NCBI RefSeq assembly: GCF_002556635.1
Contig: NZ_MWMO01000014.1
Coordinates: 1 to 64,000, forward strand
Length of the DNA: 64,000 nucleotides
Reading direction: 5' to 3'
From: Novosphingobium sp. PC22D
GTDB taxonomy: Bacteria; Pseudomonadota; Alphaproteobacteria; Sphingomonadales; Sphingomonadaceae
The notes beneath the pieces are model-generated. The model was not told the origin of the DNA. It was given only the letters and a program-made list of their open reading frames with translations, and ran no database searches. Below are positions 1 through 6,687 of this stretch, one piece after another. The position numbers were made by a program, and so were the translations under genes. Every line of letters begins with the position of its first letter. The first letter of the stretch is position 1.

Positions 1-1
1 C

Positions 2-127
2 CACAACAGCTCGCCACAGCCCGCCGCGAATGGCCCTGCGCCGTCCCAGAGCCAAAATCGCATTGTTCACGGACGACCATCTACTCCCCCCGTTCCAGCG
101 CCGCTGGAAATCGCCGGCGATGTCTGA
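2..127 (+). CDS. Possible 3' end of a gene entering from the left edge
   Basis: The frame is open from the window edge to a TGA at 125-127, giving about 41 codons of a Pro/Ser/Gln-rich tail that ends in LEIAGDV. The composition is compatible with a protein C-terminus, but no family is recognisable and other frames are also open here. This is a low-confidence call. Sequence to the left of the window is needed to decide it. Confidence 0.2.
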   Translation, partial: HNSSPQPAANGPAPSQSQNRIVHGRPSTPPVPAPLEIAGDV

Positions 128-482
128 CCATCCCACAGCATGCATCAACAAGGCGGCTTGGCATTCACCGTGTTTGATCCAGTAACAATCTCAATTCAGG
201 CACGCAGTATTATACGAAAACCACAAAAATTACACCAAAAATGACGATGAATCGGCGACATTAAGTAGTTGTCCGTTCGCCAAGGCCAGTATTCACTGTG
301 AAAATAGTGTGGATTGCCGGTTGAAGGGGCTCTTGGGTTACGGGCCAGACCCGAGGTTCAGGGGCGAATTATCTTCAACTCGCTTTTGCGCAATAGGGAC
401 AGCCCGAGAAGCCGGGCCGTTCCCGCCGACAATCCATGCTCCGTTTTACGGCCCAAAGGTTCGCGCTTGGGATTAGCTTTCA
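128..482. other. Non-coding, AT-rich stretch at the left end
   Basis: About 355 bases with no convincing gene. Positions 170-310 are clearly richer in A and T than their surroundings and include runs such as CCACAAAAATTACACC, which could hold a promoter or be foreign DNA. No clear -35/-10 pair, tRNA or repeat is visible. Confidence 0.5.
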
Positions 483-1028
483 TCACGTCTGCAGCTTCGC
501 AATCCAGTGCTGCACGAAAGTTGCGCGCTCATCGGGCGACGCAAAGGGAAGGGGGACGAGGGTGTATCCCAGTTCCTGATAGACACGCGCCATCACGTCA
601 TGGGTCGCCACCGCCTCGTCCCAGTCCTGCTTGCGCTCGGTATCCTGGGCGTAGATCTCGGCCCAGGGCGGCGCGATAAACACATGTTGATTGTACCGAT
701 TGCTCTCCGCCGCGCGTGTGAGGTCGCCGGGTATGCCCAGCCCGCACAATATGCGGTAGCCGATGATGTCGGGAATGCCTCGGTCGAAGAACAAGACGCC
801 CTCTTTCGTCCGTGCCTCCTCATAGGAGCTGAGGTCATGCGTAAGCATCCGCTCGGCAAAGGCGTCGCGGTCATCCCATGGTAGAGCGGTTCCGCCGGCG
901 GCCACCTCGTCGCGGATCACCGCTCGTCCGGCCTCGGGCATATGCGGCAAGCCTTTTTCGGCCAGCGCCGCAAGGAGCGTGCTTTTGCCTGATCCCGGTC
1001 CGCCGGTTATGACGAAGAAGCGATCCAT
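483..1028 (-). CDS. AAA-type P-loop NTPase / kinase-like protein
   Basis: A 181-residue protein that opens with a textbook Walker A loop (GGPGSGKST, about residues 8-16). It resembles the AAA_28 group of small P-loop ATPases that includes predicted nucleotide or small-molecule kinases. The DRGIPD segment in the middle is typical of that group. I chose the ATG at 1028 because the P-loop then lies at the usual distance from the N-terminus. The gene follows the dioxygenase gene by 8 bp on the same strand, so it is probably the last gene of the cupin-dioxygenase-ATPase operon. The substrate is unknown. A role in phosphorylating or activating the product of that operon is a guess. Confidence 0.7.
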   Translation of the reverse strand: MDRFFVITGGPGSGKSTLLAALAEKGLPHMPEAGRAVIRDEVAAGGTALPWDDRDAFAERMLTHDLSSYEEARTKEGVLFFDRGIPDIIGYRILCGLGIPGDLTRAAESNRYNQHVFIAPPWAEIYAQDTERKQDWDEAVATHDVMARVYQELGYTLVPLPFASPDERATFVQHWIAKLQT

Positions 1029-1036
1029 GCCGCCCC

Positions 1037-1753
1037 TCAACTTTCCCGCGCCTGCGCGAACGTGAGGACCAGCGTGTCCCGCCATGCGGGGGCGCCCGGT
1101 ATCGCGGACTCGATCGGCGTCGTGCCGTGGCGGACGGTACGGTCATCCAGCAGCAGTGCTTCGCCGGGACGGGTTAGCCGATGTTCGAGGATGCAAGTAT
1201 CGGAGCCATCCTCGACGCGGCTCTCGCCGCCGGCGTAATCGCTGCCGCCGACAAGCAGGATCAGCACCCAGTCGCGCCCGTCATGATGCATGCCCTCCGG
1301 CGTGGGAAGGCCGGGCTGTCCCGACAGCGCTTCGATGCGAAATTGATGCGCTTCCACCGTCCAGGAGTTCGGACCCCTCGCGCTCGCATCCGCGATCAGG
1401 GCGGCGGTGCCCAGCACCAGCGCCTGAAACAGCGGCGATCCGGTTCGAGCCTCGGCCATCGGCGCGAACCAGCGTTCGATGCCGCCATTCAATGGATTGT
1501 GATCGCGCTCCTGGTAATGCGCGCGATGCGGCAGGCGCATGCATTTCCCGTCTGCCACCTCAAAGGCGGCATAACGTCTGCGGCGATAGGTGCCGCCGTC
1601 GGCCATCCATGCGTCGCGCGGCAGATCATCCCAACTCCGCGCAAATGCTGTCCATTCCGGGTTGCCGGGATCAACCAGCTTACCCGGTGGCAGGAGCAGG
1701 GCGGGCGGTGTGGCGATGCACTCGCCGGAGGCAATAGCGAGCCGCCCGGTCAT
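1037..1753 (-). CDS. 2OG-Fe(II) dioxygenase, amino-acid hydroxylase type (PF10014)
   Basis: A 238-residue protein of the 2OG-Fe dioxygenase family that includes the isoleucine hydroxylase IDO and BsmA. Candidate iron ligands are visible as HHDG (H157 and D158) and a distal histidine in RHGTTPI (H209). Known members hydroxylate free aliphatic amino acids using 2-oxoglutarate and O2. The ATG at 1753 overlaps the stop of the upstream cupin gene as ATGA, so the two are probably translationally coupled. Nearby LysE-type exporters and a MocR regulator fit an amino-acid-related substrate, but the actual substrate cannot be read from the sequence. A longer open frame upstream is antisense-like and was discarded. 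Confidence 0.78.
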   Translation of the reverse strand: MTGRLAIASGECIATPPALLLPPGKLVDPGNPEWTAFARSWDDLPRDAWMADGGTYRRRRYAAFEVADGKCMRLPHRAHYQERDHNPLNGGIERWFAPMAEARTGSPLFQALVLGTAALIADASARGPNSWTVEAHQFRIEALSGQPGLPTPEGMHHDGRDWVLILLVGGSDYAGGESRVEDGSDTCILEHRLTRPGEALLLDDRTVRHGTTPIESAIPGAPAWRDTLVLTFAQARES

Positions 1754-2256
1754 GTCTCGCCGTCCCAGTAGCCGACCGCATCGGCATAGCGCCCGACATG
1801 GTCCACCGAGCGGCTCGCCTTGTCGCCGCCGGGCGCAGCGCCTGCCATGACCGCGAACTTGCCGCTGTCGGGATAGTCGATCACGTCGGGCTCGTTCATC
1901 GTGCTGATGGCGAGATAACGCAGGTCCGTATCGCCGGTGTTGATGATCTGATGCGCACTTGCCGCGCCGCTTGCCGGGCACAGCGCGACATCGCCCGCCC
2001 GCAGCGCATGATCGCCATCTGCATAGCGCAGGCGGCCGCTGCCGGAGAGGATCACGAACAGTTCCTCATTCGCGTGATGGCCGTGGAACGGCCACGCCCG
2101 TTTGCCCGGCGGCACCACGACCAGCCTTCCGCCCAGCATGTGCGCACCCAGCGGCGAAGCGAAGGACGCCATACGCGCTTCGTAGAGATCGCCGTGCGCT
2201 TGTGTTTGCAGGTCGAGGGTATCCAGATGAAGAACGGGGAGTGTGATAACGGCCAT
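1750..2256 (-). CDS. Cupin-domain protein
   Basis: A 168-residue single-domain cupin. The first motif (HGHHANEELFVILSG, residues 58-72) and the second (around H102) supply the usual His/His/Glu/His metal site. It is the first gene of a three-gene minus-strand operon with the dioxygenase and the P-loop ATPase. The chosen start, ATG at 2256, gives MAVITLPVLHL. It has no visible ribosome binding site, because the shared operator begins only two bases upstream. The mRNA may therefore be leaderless, or the true start may differ. The function is probably an isomerase, a sugar- or amino-acid-modifying enzyme, or a ligand sensor. The family is too broad to say more. Confidence 0.72.
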   Translation of the reverse strand: MAVITLPVLHLDTLDLQTQAHGDLYEARMASFASPLGAHMLGGRLVVVPPGKRAWPFHGHHANEELFVILSGSGRLRYADGDHALRAGDVALCPASGAASAHQIINTGDTDLRYLAISTMNEPDVIDYPDSGKFAVMAGAAPGGDKASRSVDHVGRYADAVGYWDGET

Positions 2257-2257
2257 G

Positions 2258-2273
2258 ATTGAACCAATACAAT
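2258..2273. promoter_or_regulatory. Predicted MocR operator, copy 1
   Basis: The sequence ATTGAACCAATACAAT lies in the gap between the divergent cupin and HCCA-isomerase-like genes. It matches ATTGAACC-N4-CAAT at 6655-6670, just upstream of the MocR gene, and its ends form an inverted ATTG...CAAT pair. An additional ATACAAT heptamer at 2300-2306 repeats the one at 2267-2273 with a 33-bp period. TACAAT at 2301-2306 could also be the -10 box for the plus-strand genes, with TTGATT at 2276-2281 as a loosely spaced -35. Binding by the MocR protein is inferred, not shown. Confidence 0.5.
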
Positions 2274-2329
2274 ATTTGATTTGATCGACGCATAATCTGA
2301 TACAATGATGAGGCCCAAGGAGCAACCAG

Positions 2330-2977
2330 ATGAGCACGAAGACCCCGGCCGATTTCTATTTCGATCCCGTCTCGCCCTTCGCCTTCCTGATGTGGAAGCG
2401 TCTTCGTGAAGACGATCTCGGACTGGAGATACGTCCGGTCCCGGTGCTTCTGGGGGCGCTGCTCAACCACTGGGGCCTGATCGGCCCGGCGGAAGTGCCG
2501 CCCAAACGGGCACAGACCTATCGTATGTGCCAATGGCTTGCCGACAGGAACGGTATCGCGCTGCGCTTTCCCGATACGCATCCGTTTCGTTCGGTCGAGG
2601 CCCTGCGACTGCTGATTGCGCTCGATGCCCGCGCGGATGTCGTCGATGCCGTGTTCGGGGCGGTTTTTGCGCAAGGCCGGGATCTGACCGACAGCGCTGA
2701 ACTGGAGAGGCTTGGCGGCCAACTTGGTCTTTCCGATGTGCAGGATAGGATCGCAAGCGCGGATGTAAAGGACGGGCTCCGCGCCAACACCGAGGCGGCG
2801 ATCGCGCGCGGCGTGTTTGGCGTGCCCACTCTCGCGATCGGGGAGGACCTGTTCTGGGGCTTCGATACGCTGGACATGGTGCGCGATTATCTGGCCGATC
2901 CCAAACTGTTCCAGACGGCTGAGATGCGACGCCTTGGCACTCTCGAATATGGTGTGCCCCGGAGGGCAGAATCGTGA
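2330..2977 (+). CDS. DsbA-like / 2-hydroxychromene-2-carboxylate isomerase family protein
   Basis: A 215-residue thioredoxin-fold protein with the all-helical insertion of the HCCA isomerase/GST-kappa family. The N-terminal DPVSPFAF carries the serine (S15) that takes the place of the catalytic cysteine in this family. The C-terminal GVFGVPTLAIGEDLFWG holds the cis-Pro and the substrate-loop motif. Members use glutathione to isomerise or conjugate aromatic and other electrophilic compounds. The ATG has a good AAGGAG seven bases upstream. It heads a plus-strand run with thioesterase, hydrolase and LysE genes joined by 4-bp overlaps, and faces the shared operator. Confidence 0.8.
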   Translation: MSTKTPADFYFDPVSPFAFLMWKRLREDDLGLEIRPVPVLLGALLNHWGLIGPAEVPPKRAQTYRMCQWLADRNGIALRFPDTHPFRSVEALRLLIALDARADVVDAVFGAVFAQGRDLTDSAELERLGGQLGLSDVQDRIASADVKDGLRANTEAAIARGVFGVPTLAIGEDLFWGFDTLDMVRDYLADPKLFQTAEMRRLGTLEYGVPRRAES

Positions 2978-3414
2978 CCGGGGCCAATGACCCGCTTCTG
3001 CTCGAACGCGTTCGCGAGAGCTTCTCGCGTCAGAGCTTCATGGGGCTGATCGGGGCCGAGGTGATCCACGCCAGCCATGGCAAAGTGGTTCTCGATCTGC
3101 CGTTCCGGGCTGATCTTTGCCAGCAGAACGGCTTCCTTCATGGCGGCGTGATCGGTGCGATTGCCGACGTGGCGGGCGGCTATGCGGCCTATTCGGTCTT
3201 CGGGGATGGCGAGGATGTCCTGACGGTTGAATACAAGCTCAATCTTATCCGCCCGGCGGCGGGAGAACGCCTGCGCGCCACGGGCGAGGTGCTGCGCGCC
3301 GGACGCGCGCTGACGGTCTGCGATCTCAAGGTCGATGCGATGCGCGAGGGAGAGGAGGTGCTGTGCGCTTCCGGCCAGCAGACACTCATGCGCATGGAAG
3401 CACCCCGGCCATGA
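2974..3414 (+). CDS. PaaI-family hotdog thioesterase
   Basis: A 146-residue single hotdog domain. NGFLHGGVIGAIADVAGGYA (about residues 52-71) contains the HGG motif and the catalytic acidic residue of the PaaI/YdiI group, which hydrolyses acyl-CoA thioesters. The start overlaps the end of the isomerase-like gene by four bases and the stop overlaps the next gene by four bases (ATGA both times), so it is part of a tightly coupled operon. The acyl substrate is unknown. Confidence 0.82.
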   Translation: MTGANDPLLLERVRESFSRQSFMGLIGAEVIHASHGKVVLDLPFRADLCQQNGFLHGGVIGAIADVAGGYAAYSVFGDGEDVLTVEYKLNLIRPAAGERLRATGEVLRAGRALTVCDLKVDAMREGEEVLCASGQQTLMRMEAPRP

Positions 3415-3962
3415 CGCTCCCAATCCTTTTGCTTCCCGGCATAGGCGGTTCGGGACCGGACCATTGGCAAAGCCATTGGGAGCGGACCGATCCCGACATG
3501 ACCCGCTTCGCGCCGTCCGATTGGGGGCGGCCGGAACTCGCCGACTGGTGCGAGGCGCTGGATCGGGCGGTGAAGTCCCTGGACCGCCCGCCCATTCTGG
3601 TCGCGCATAGCCTGGCCTGCCTGCTGGTGGCGCATTGGGCCGCCGCGCGAGGAGCTCCGGTAGCTGGCGCGATGCTGGTCGCCGTGCCAGACCCGTGCGG
3701 ACGTGCGTTTCCGGATGAAGCGCGGTCCTTCGCGCAAGTGCCGGAGCTGCCCCTGCGGTTTCCCAGCCTGATCGTCGCCAGCGCGAACGATCCTTACGGA
3801 ACAGTCGATTACAGCAAACGACGTGCCCGGCAATGGGGTTCGCGGCTGATCGCGTTGGGTCCGCTCGGCCATATCAACGCGGGCAGCAATCTGGGCGATT
3901 GGCCCGAGGGCCGGGATATCCTCTCTTCATTTCGCGCTGAAATCGAAGGGAATGGAGCATGA
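3411..3962 (+). CDS. RBBP9/YdeN-family alpha/beta hydrolase
   Basis: A 183-residue small serine hydrolase. The N-terminal PILLLPGIGGSGPDHWQSHW is the signature of the RBBP9/YdeN family. The nucleophile elbow is HSLA (in VAHSLACLLVAHW) and the catalytic histidine lies in GHINAGSNLGDW near the C-terminus, another family hallmark. Members are cytoplasmic hydrolases of small esters or amides. The ATG at 3411 was chosen because it overlaps the thioesterase stop (ATGA) and starts directly on the family motif. The gene is coupled by ATGA to the following exporter gene. Confidence 0.82.
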   Translation: MTLPILLLPGIGGSGPDHWQSHWERTDPDMTRFAPSDWGRPELADWCEALDRAVKSLDRPPILVAHSLACLLVAHWAAARGAPVAGAMLVAVPDPCGRAFPDEARSFAQVPELPLRFPSLIVASANDPYGTVDYSKRRARQWGSRLIALGPLGHINAGSNLGDWPEGRDILSSFRAEIEGNGA

Positions 3963-4606
3963 CCATCTGGACTGCACTTGCCGGATTCACGCTGGCGGCC
4001 GGGCTTCTCGTCATCACACCCGGGCTCGACATGGCAGTGGTCCTGCGCACGCTCGCCGTCGAGGGGGCGCGTCAGGCTCTCGCAGCGGCGGCAGGCGTGG
4101 TCGCGGGCGTTCTTGCCTGGGGACTGGTGGTGGCGCTGGGGCTTGGCGCGCTGCTGGCACTGTCGGGCACTCTCTATAGGATCCTGCAATATGCAGGCGC
4201 CGCCTATTTGCTATGGCTTGGGCTGGGCATGGTCCGTGCGGCACTCAAATCGGGTGCGCCCTCCGATGCAGCAAGTCCGGCATTGCCGTCTGCTCCATCA
4301 CGATCGGGCAACTGGTTCATGAAGGGCCTGCTCACCAATCTGCTCAATCCCAAGATGGGGGTCTTCTATGTGAGCTTCCTCCCGCAGTTCGTTCCGGCGG
4401 GAGCATCGGTACTGGCCTTCAGCCTGTTGCTGGCGGCGCTTCATGCCACGCTCGGCATGGCCTGGTTTGCGCTCCTGATCCTTGGCAGTCGTCCGCTGCG
4501 GCACTGGTTCGCGCAAGGGGTCGTAGCGCGCTGGCTCGATGGCCTGACCGGCGGCGTGCTCATCGCGCTGGGCCTGCGCATCGCCTTCCATCCGGCGCAG
4601 CGATAG
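3959..4606 (+). CDS. LysE/RhtB-family exporter 1
   Basis: A 215-residue inner-membrane protein with about six hydrophobic segments and the family N-terminal motif (TPGLDMAVVLRT) near residues 19-30. LysE/RhtB proteins export amino acids such as lysine, threonine, homoserine lactone or azetidine-type analogues. It is the last tightly overlapping gene of the plus-strand operon that begins with the isomerase-like gene. A second family member lies at 6007-6600, so this region has two amino-acid exporters close together, both beside the proposed MocR operator sites. Confidence 0.85.
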   Translation: MTIWTALAGFTLAAGLLVITPGLDMAVVLRTLAVEGARQALAAAAGVVAGVLAWGLVVALGLGALLALSGTLYRILQYAGAAYLLWLGLGMVRAALKSGAPSDAASPALPSAPSRSGNWFMKGLLTNLLNPKMGVFYVSFLPQFVPAGASVLAFSLLLAALHATLGMAWFALLILGSRPLRHWFAQGVVARWLDGLTGGVLIALGLRIAFHPAQR

Positions 4607-4630
4607 CGCCGTTTCCATATCGAGAGAGAC

Positions 4631-5248
4631 ATGCAGATAGCCGTTCTGACTTTCGACGGGTTCAACGAGTTGGATTCGTTTATCGCGTCGACGATCCTCA
4701 ATCGCCTCAGGCCGCTGGGCTGGAATGCCTGGATCACGTCGCCGACGGAGGAAGTGACGTCGATGAACGGTGTCACGATCCGCCGTCAGCGTCCGCTTGA
4801 ATTTGCGGAAGAAGCAGACGCCGTCCTGATCGGCAGCGGTGTCCGCACGCGCGACGTGGCTCGCGATGACGCGCTGTTGGCGCGACTTCGGCTCGACCCC
4901 GAGCGCCAGCTGATCGGTGCGCAGTGCTCAGGCACGCTGCTGCTGGCGAAGCTTGGTTTGACTGGCGATCTGCCTGCCTGCACCGATCTGACGACAAAGC
5001 CATGGGTCATCGAGGCTGGCGTGAATGTGATCGACGCGCCTTTCGTCGCGCATGGCAATGTCGCCACAGCGGGCGGCTGCCTGGCCTCGCATTATCTCGC
5101 GGCCTGGATGATCGCGCGCGGTGGTTCAGTGGAACAGGCGCGCGAAGCGATCCACTATGTCGCGCCGGTCGGCGAAAAGGACATGTATGTCGAACGGGCG
5201 ATGGCTGTCATTGCGCCGTCTTTGGCCGAGGCGGCTGCACCCGCCTGA
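4631..5248 (+). CDS. DJ-1/PfpI-family protein
   Basis: A 205-residue protein of the DJ-1/PfpI/ThiJ superfamily. The nucleophilic-elbow cysteine is C99 in IGAQCSGTLL, and the typical GGCLASHYLAAW follows at about residues 148-159. Members act as glyoxalases, deglycases, hydratases of isocyanides or ligand sensors. A GAGAGA purine run lies just before the ATG. It follows the LysE gene by 24 bp and could be read from the same promoter. It has no DNA-binding domain, so it is not one of the AraC-type fusions. Confidence 0.8.
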   Translation: MQIAVLTFDGFNELDSFIASTILNRLRPLGWNAWITSPTEEVTSMNGVTIRRQRPLEFAEEADAVLIGSGVRTRDVARDDALLARLRLDPERQLIGAQCSGTLLLAKLGLTGDLPACTDLTTKPWVIEAGVNVIDAPFVAHGNVATAGGCLASHYLAAWMIARGGSVEQAREAIHYVAPVGEKDMYVERAMAVIAPSLAEAAAPA

Positions 5249-5257
5249 TCCGTCGCC

Positions 5258-5569
5258 TCAATCGCTTCCGGCCTGCTCGATCACCAGAATGCGCGCTTCG
5301 CCAAGGGGGCGGGCGACATGTTCATCGCCAGGTTCGGCGTGAAAAATGTCCCCTGTTTCAAGATGCAGAACCTGTTCGCCGCCAGCGGTCCGAACATGCA
5401 TGTCGACACGCCCGTCGAGGATAGCGAAGACTTCCGGGCCATCGTTGATGTGCCAGCGGTAGGGCTGGTCGGTCCAGTGCAGCCGCACCGTCGCGTCGTC
5501 GATCCTCTCGATCGACAGCGCGTCCCAGGCTGATCTGCCGGTGAAGTCGCGGGCGCGGATAACCTGCAT
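5258..5569 (-). CDS. Small cupin-domain protein
   Basis: A 103-residue one-domain cupin with a clear beta-barrel core (WHINDGPEVFAILDG, and GDIFHAEPGDEHVARP). I chose the ATG at 5569 because AGAGGA stands at good spacing before it. A GTG 18 bases upstream would add six residues. It converges on the DJ-1 gene with only nine bases between the stops. It may belong with the SnoaL-like and LysE genes upstream on the same strand. The function is not determinable from sequence. Confidence 0.72.
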   Translation of the reverse strand: MQVIRARDFTGRSAWDALSIERIDDATVRLHWTDQPYRWHINDGPEVFAILDGRVDMHVRTAGGEQVLHLETGDIFHAEPGDEHVARPLGEARILVIEQAGSD

Positions 5570-5611
5570 TTCTATCCTCTTGCTCACCGCTGTTGTGACG
5601 GAGATTTGGGA

Positions 5612-5995
5612 TCAGTTACCAGGCGAAGTTTCCTGCGCGCTGTAGAAGCTCTCGCCTTCGACCTGCCGGTCGTCCACGAAGCGCATCGTTTCGAGCGCCC
5701 GCTTGGCCTTGCCTTTGCGCCGGGCCACATAGTGGACGCCGAGCACCTGGCGTTCGATATCGCAGACGGCAGCGATCAGGGTAAAATGCAGTTCAGACGA
5801 AGCCTCCAGCGCCTTTGACCAATAAGCGCGCAAACTGGCCTTGCCTTCGATGATGGGAGATCCCGTCAGTTCCGCGGCCAATGGGCTGATGAAGCGCGCG
5901 TCATCGGCAAAATGCGCCAGAATGGCGTCGAGATCGCGCGCGTTCCAGTTGGCGATCCAGTTCGCCGCAAACATCTCCATGTCTTTCCGGTTCAT
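5612..5995 (-). CDS. SnoaL/NTF2-like protein
   Basis: A 127-residue protein with the NTF2 cone fold pattern: an N-terminal helix with NWNARDLDAILAHFADDARF, a SPLA...G.I.G segment, a helix ending in LRAYW, and C-terminal strands. Such proteins serve as small-molecule isomerases, hydrolases or binding proteins. The start at 5995 lies 11 bp after the stop of the LysE gene, so it is most likely the second gene of the operon divergent from the MocR regulator. No catalytic residue can be assigned with confidence. Confidence 0.78.
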   Translation of the reverse strand: MNRKDMEMFAANWIANWNARDLDAILAHFADDARFISPLAAELTGSPIIEGKASLRAYWSKALEASSELHFTLIAAVCDIERQVLGVHYVARRKGKAKRALETMRFVDDRQVEGESFYSAQETSPGN

Positions 5996-6006
5996 TGCGT
6001 TGTCCT

Positions 6007-6600
6007 TCAAATCAGAAACAGTAAAGCGGTGAGCGCGGTCAGAACCGCCATCACGCGTACGAACACGATCATGCCCTTGCGGCTTTCGAGCAGTTCGCGG
6101 GCCCCCGCGCCCATCGCCGCCCAGGATGCGATGGAAGGCAGGCCGACCAGCACGAAGGCCGCGACGATAACGCCGAGCTGCAGGGCGAGTGGCCGGCCGG
6201 GCACGGTAAAGCTGGCGATGGCGGGCATGGTGATCGCCCAGGCCTTGGGATTGACGAACTGGAAAGCAGCCGCCTGAAAGAAAGTCAGCGGATGCGCGCC
6301 CTCGCGGCGTTCGACGCCTTCCGATTGCCACAGTTTCACCGCCAGCCAGGCAAGATAGACAGCACCGAAGATCCGCACTGCCCAGCGCAGTACCGGCCAT
6401 GCCTCGAACAGCGCGCCCAGACCCAGCCCGCTGAGCACCAGCATGAGCGCGCAACCGAAATTGATCCCGAAGATGTGCGGGATGGTCCGGCGGAATCCGA
6501 AAACCAGCCCCGATGAGGCGAGCATGATGTTGTTGGGGCCGGGCGTGGCCGTGCAGACGAAACTGTACAGCGCAAGCGAGGCAAGCAGACTCGTATCCAT
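6007..6600 (-). CDS. LysE/RhtB-family exporter 2
   Basis: A 197-residue membrane protein with the LysE signature TATPGPNNIMLASSG near the N-terminus, followed by an F-x-NPK-x-W motif (FVNPKAWA) in the middle that is typical of RhtB-type exporters. The ATG at 6600 is preceded by AGGAGAACATC, a good ribosome binding site. It is transcribed divergently from the MocR regulator, an arrangement in which the regulator often controls the neighbouring exporter. It is clearly different in sequence from the LysE protein at 3959-4606, so this is not a recent duplication. Confidence 0.86.
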   Translation of the reverse strand: MDTSLLASLALYSFVCTATPGPNNIMLASSGLVFGFRRTIPHIFGINFGCALMLVLSGLGLGALFEAWPVLRWAVRIFGAVYLAWLAVKLWQSEGVERREGAHPLTFFQAAAFQFVNPKAWAITMPAIASFTVPGRPLALQLGVIVAAFVLVGLPSIASWAAMGAGARELLESRKGMIVFVRVMAVLTALTALLFLI

Positions 6601-6654
6601 GATGTTCTCCTGCAAAGCTGGATGATCATCATTGAACTATGAGTCAAACGTGAT

Positions 6655-6670
6655 ATTGAACCGGTGCAAT
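6655..6670. promoter_or_regulatory. Predicted MocR operator, copy 2
   Basis: ATTGAACCGGTGCAAT lies between the divergent LysE and MocR genes. It shares ATTGAACC-N4-CAAT with 2258-2273. A further half-site, ATTGAACTAT, starts 24 bp away at 6631. Direct or inverted repeats next to the regulator gene are usual for MocR autoregulation. The site overlaps the region just before the MocR start codon, so binding would be expected to block initiation of that gene. Confidence 0.5.
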
Positions 6671-6687
6671 GTAGTGCAGGAAAGATG

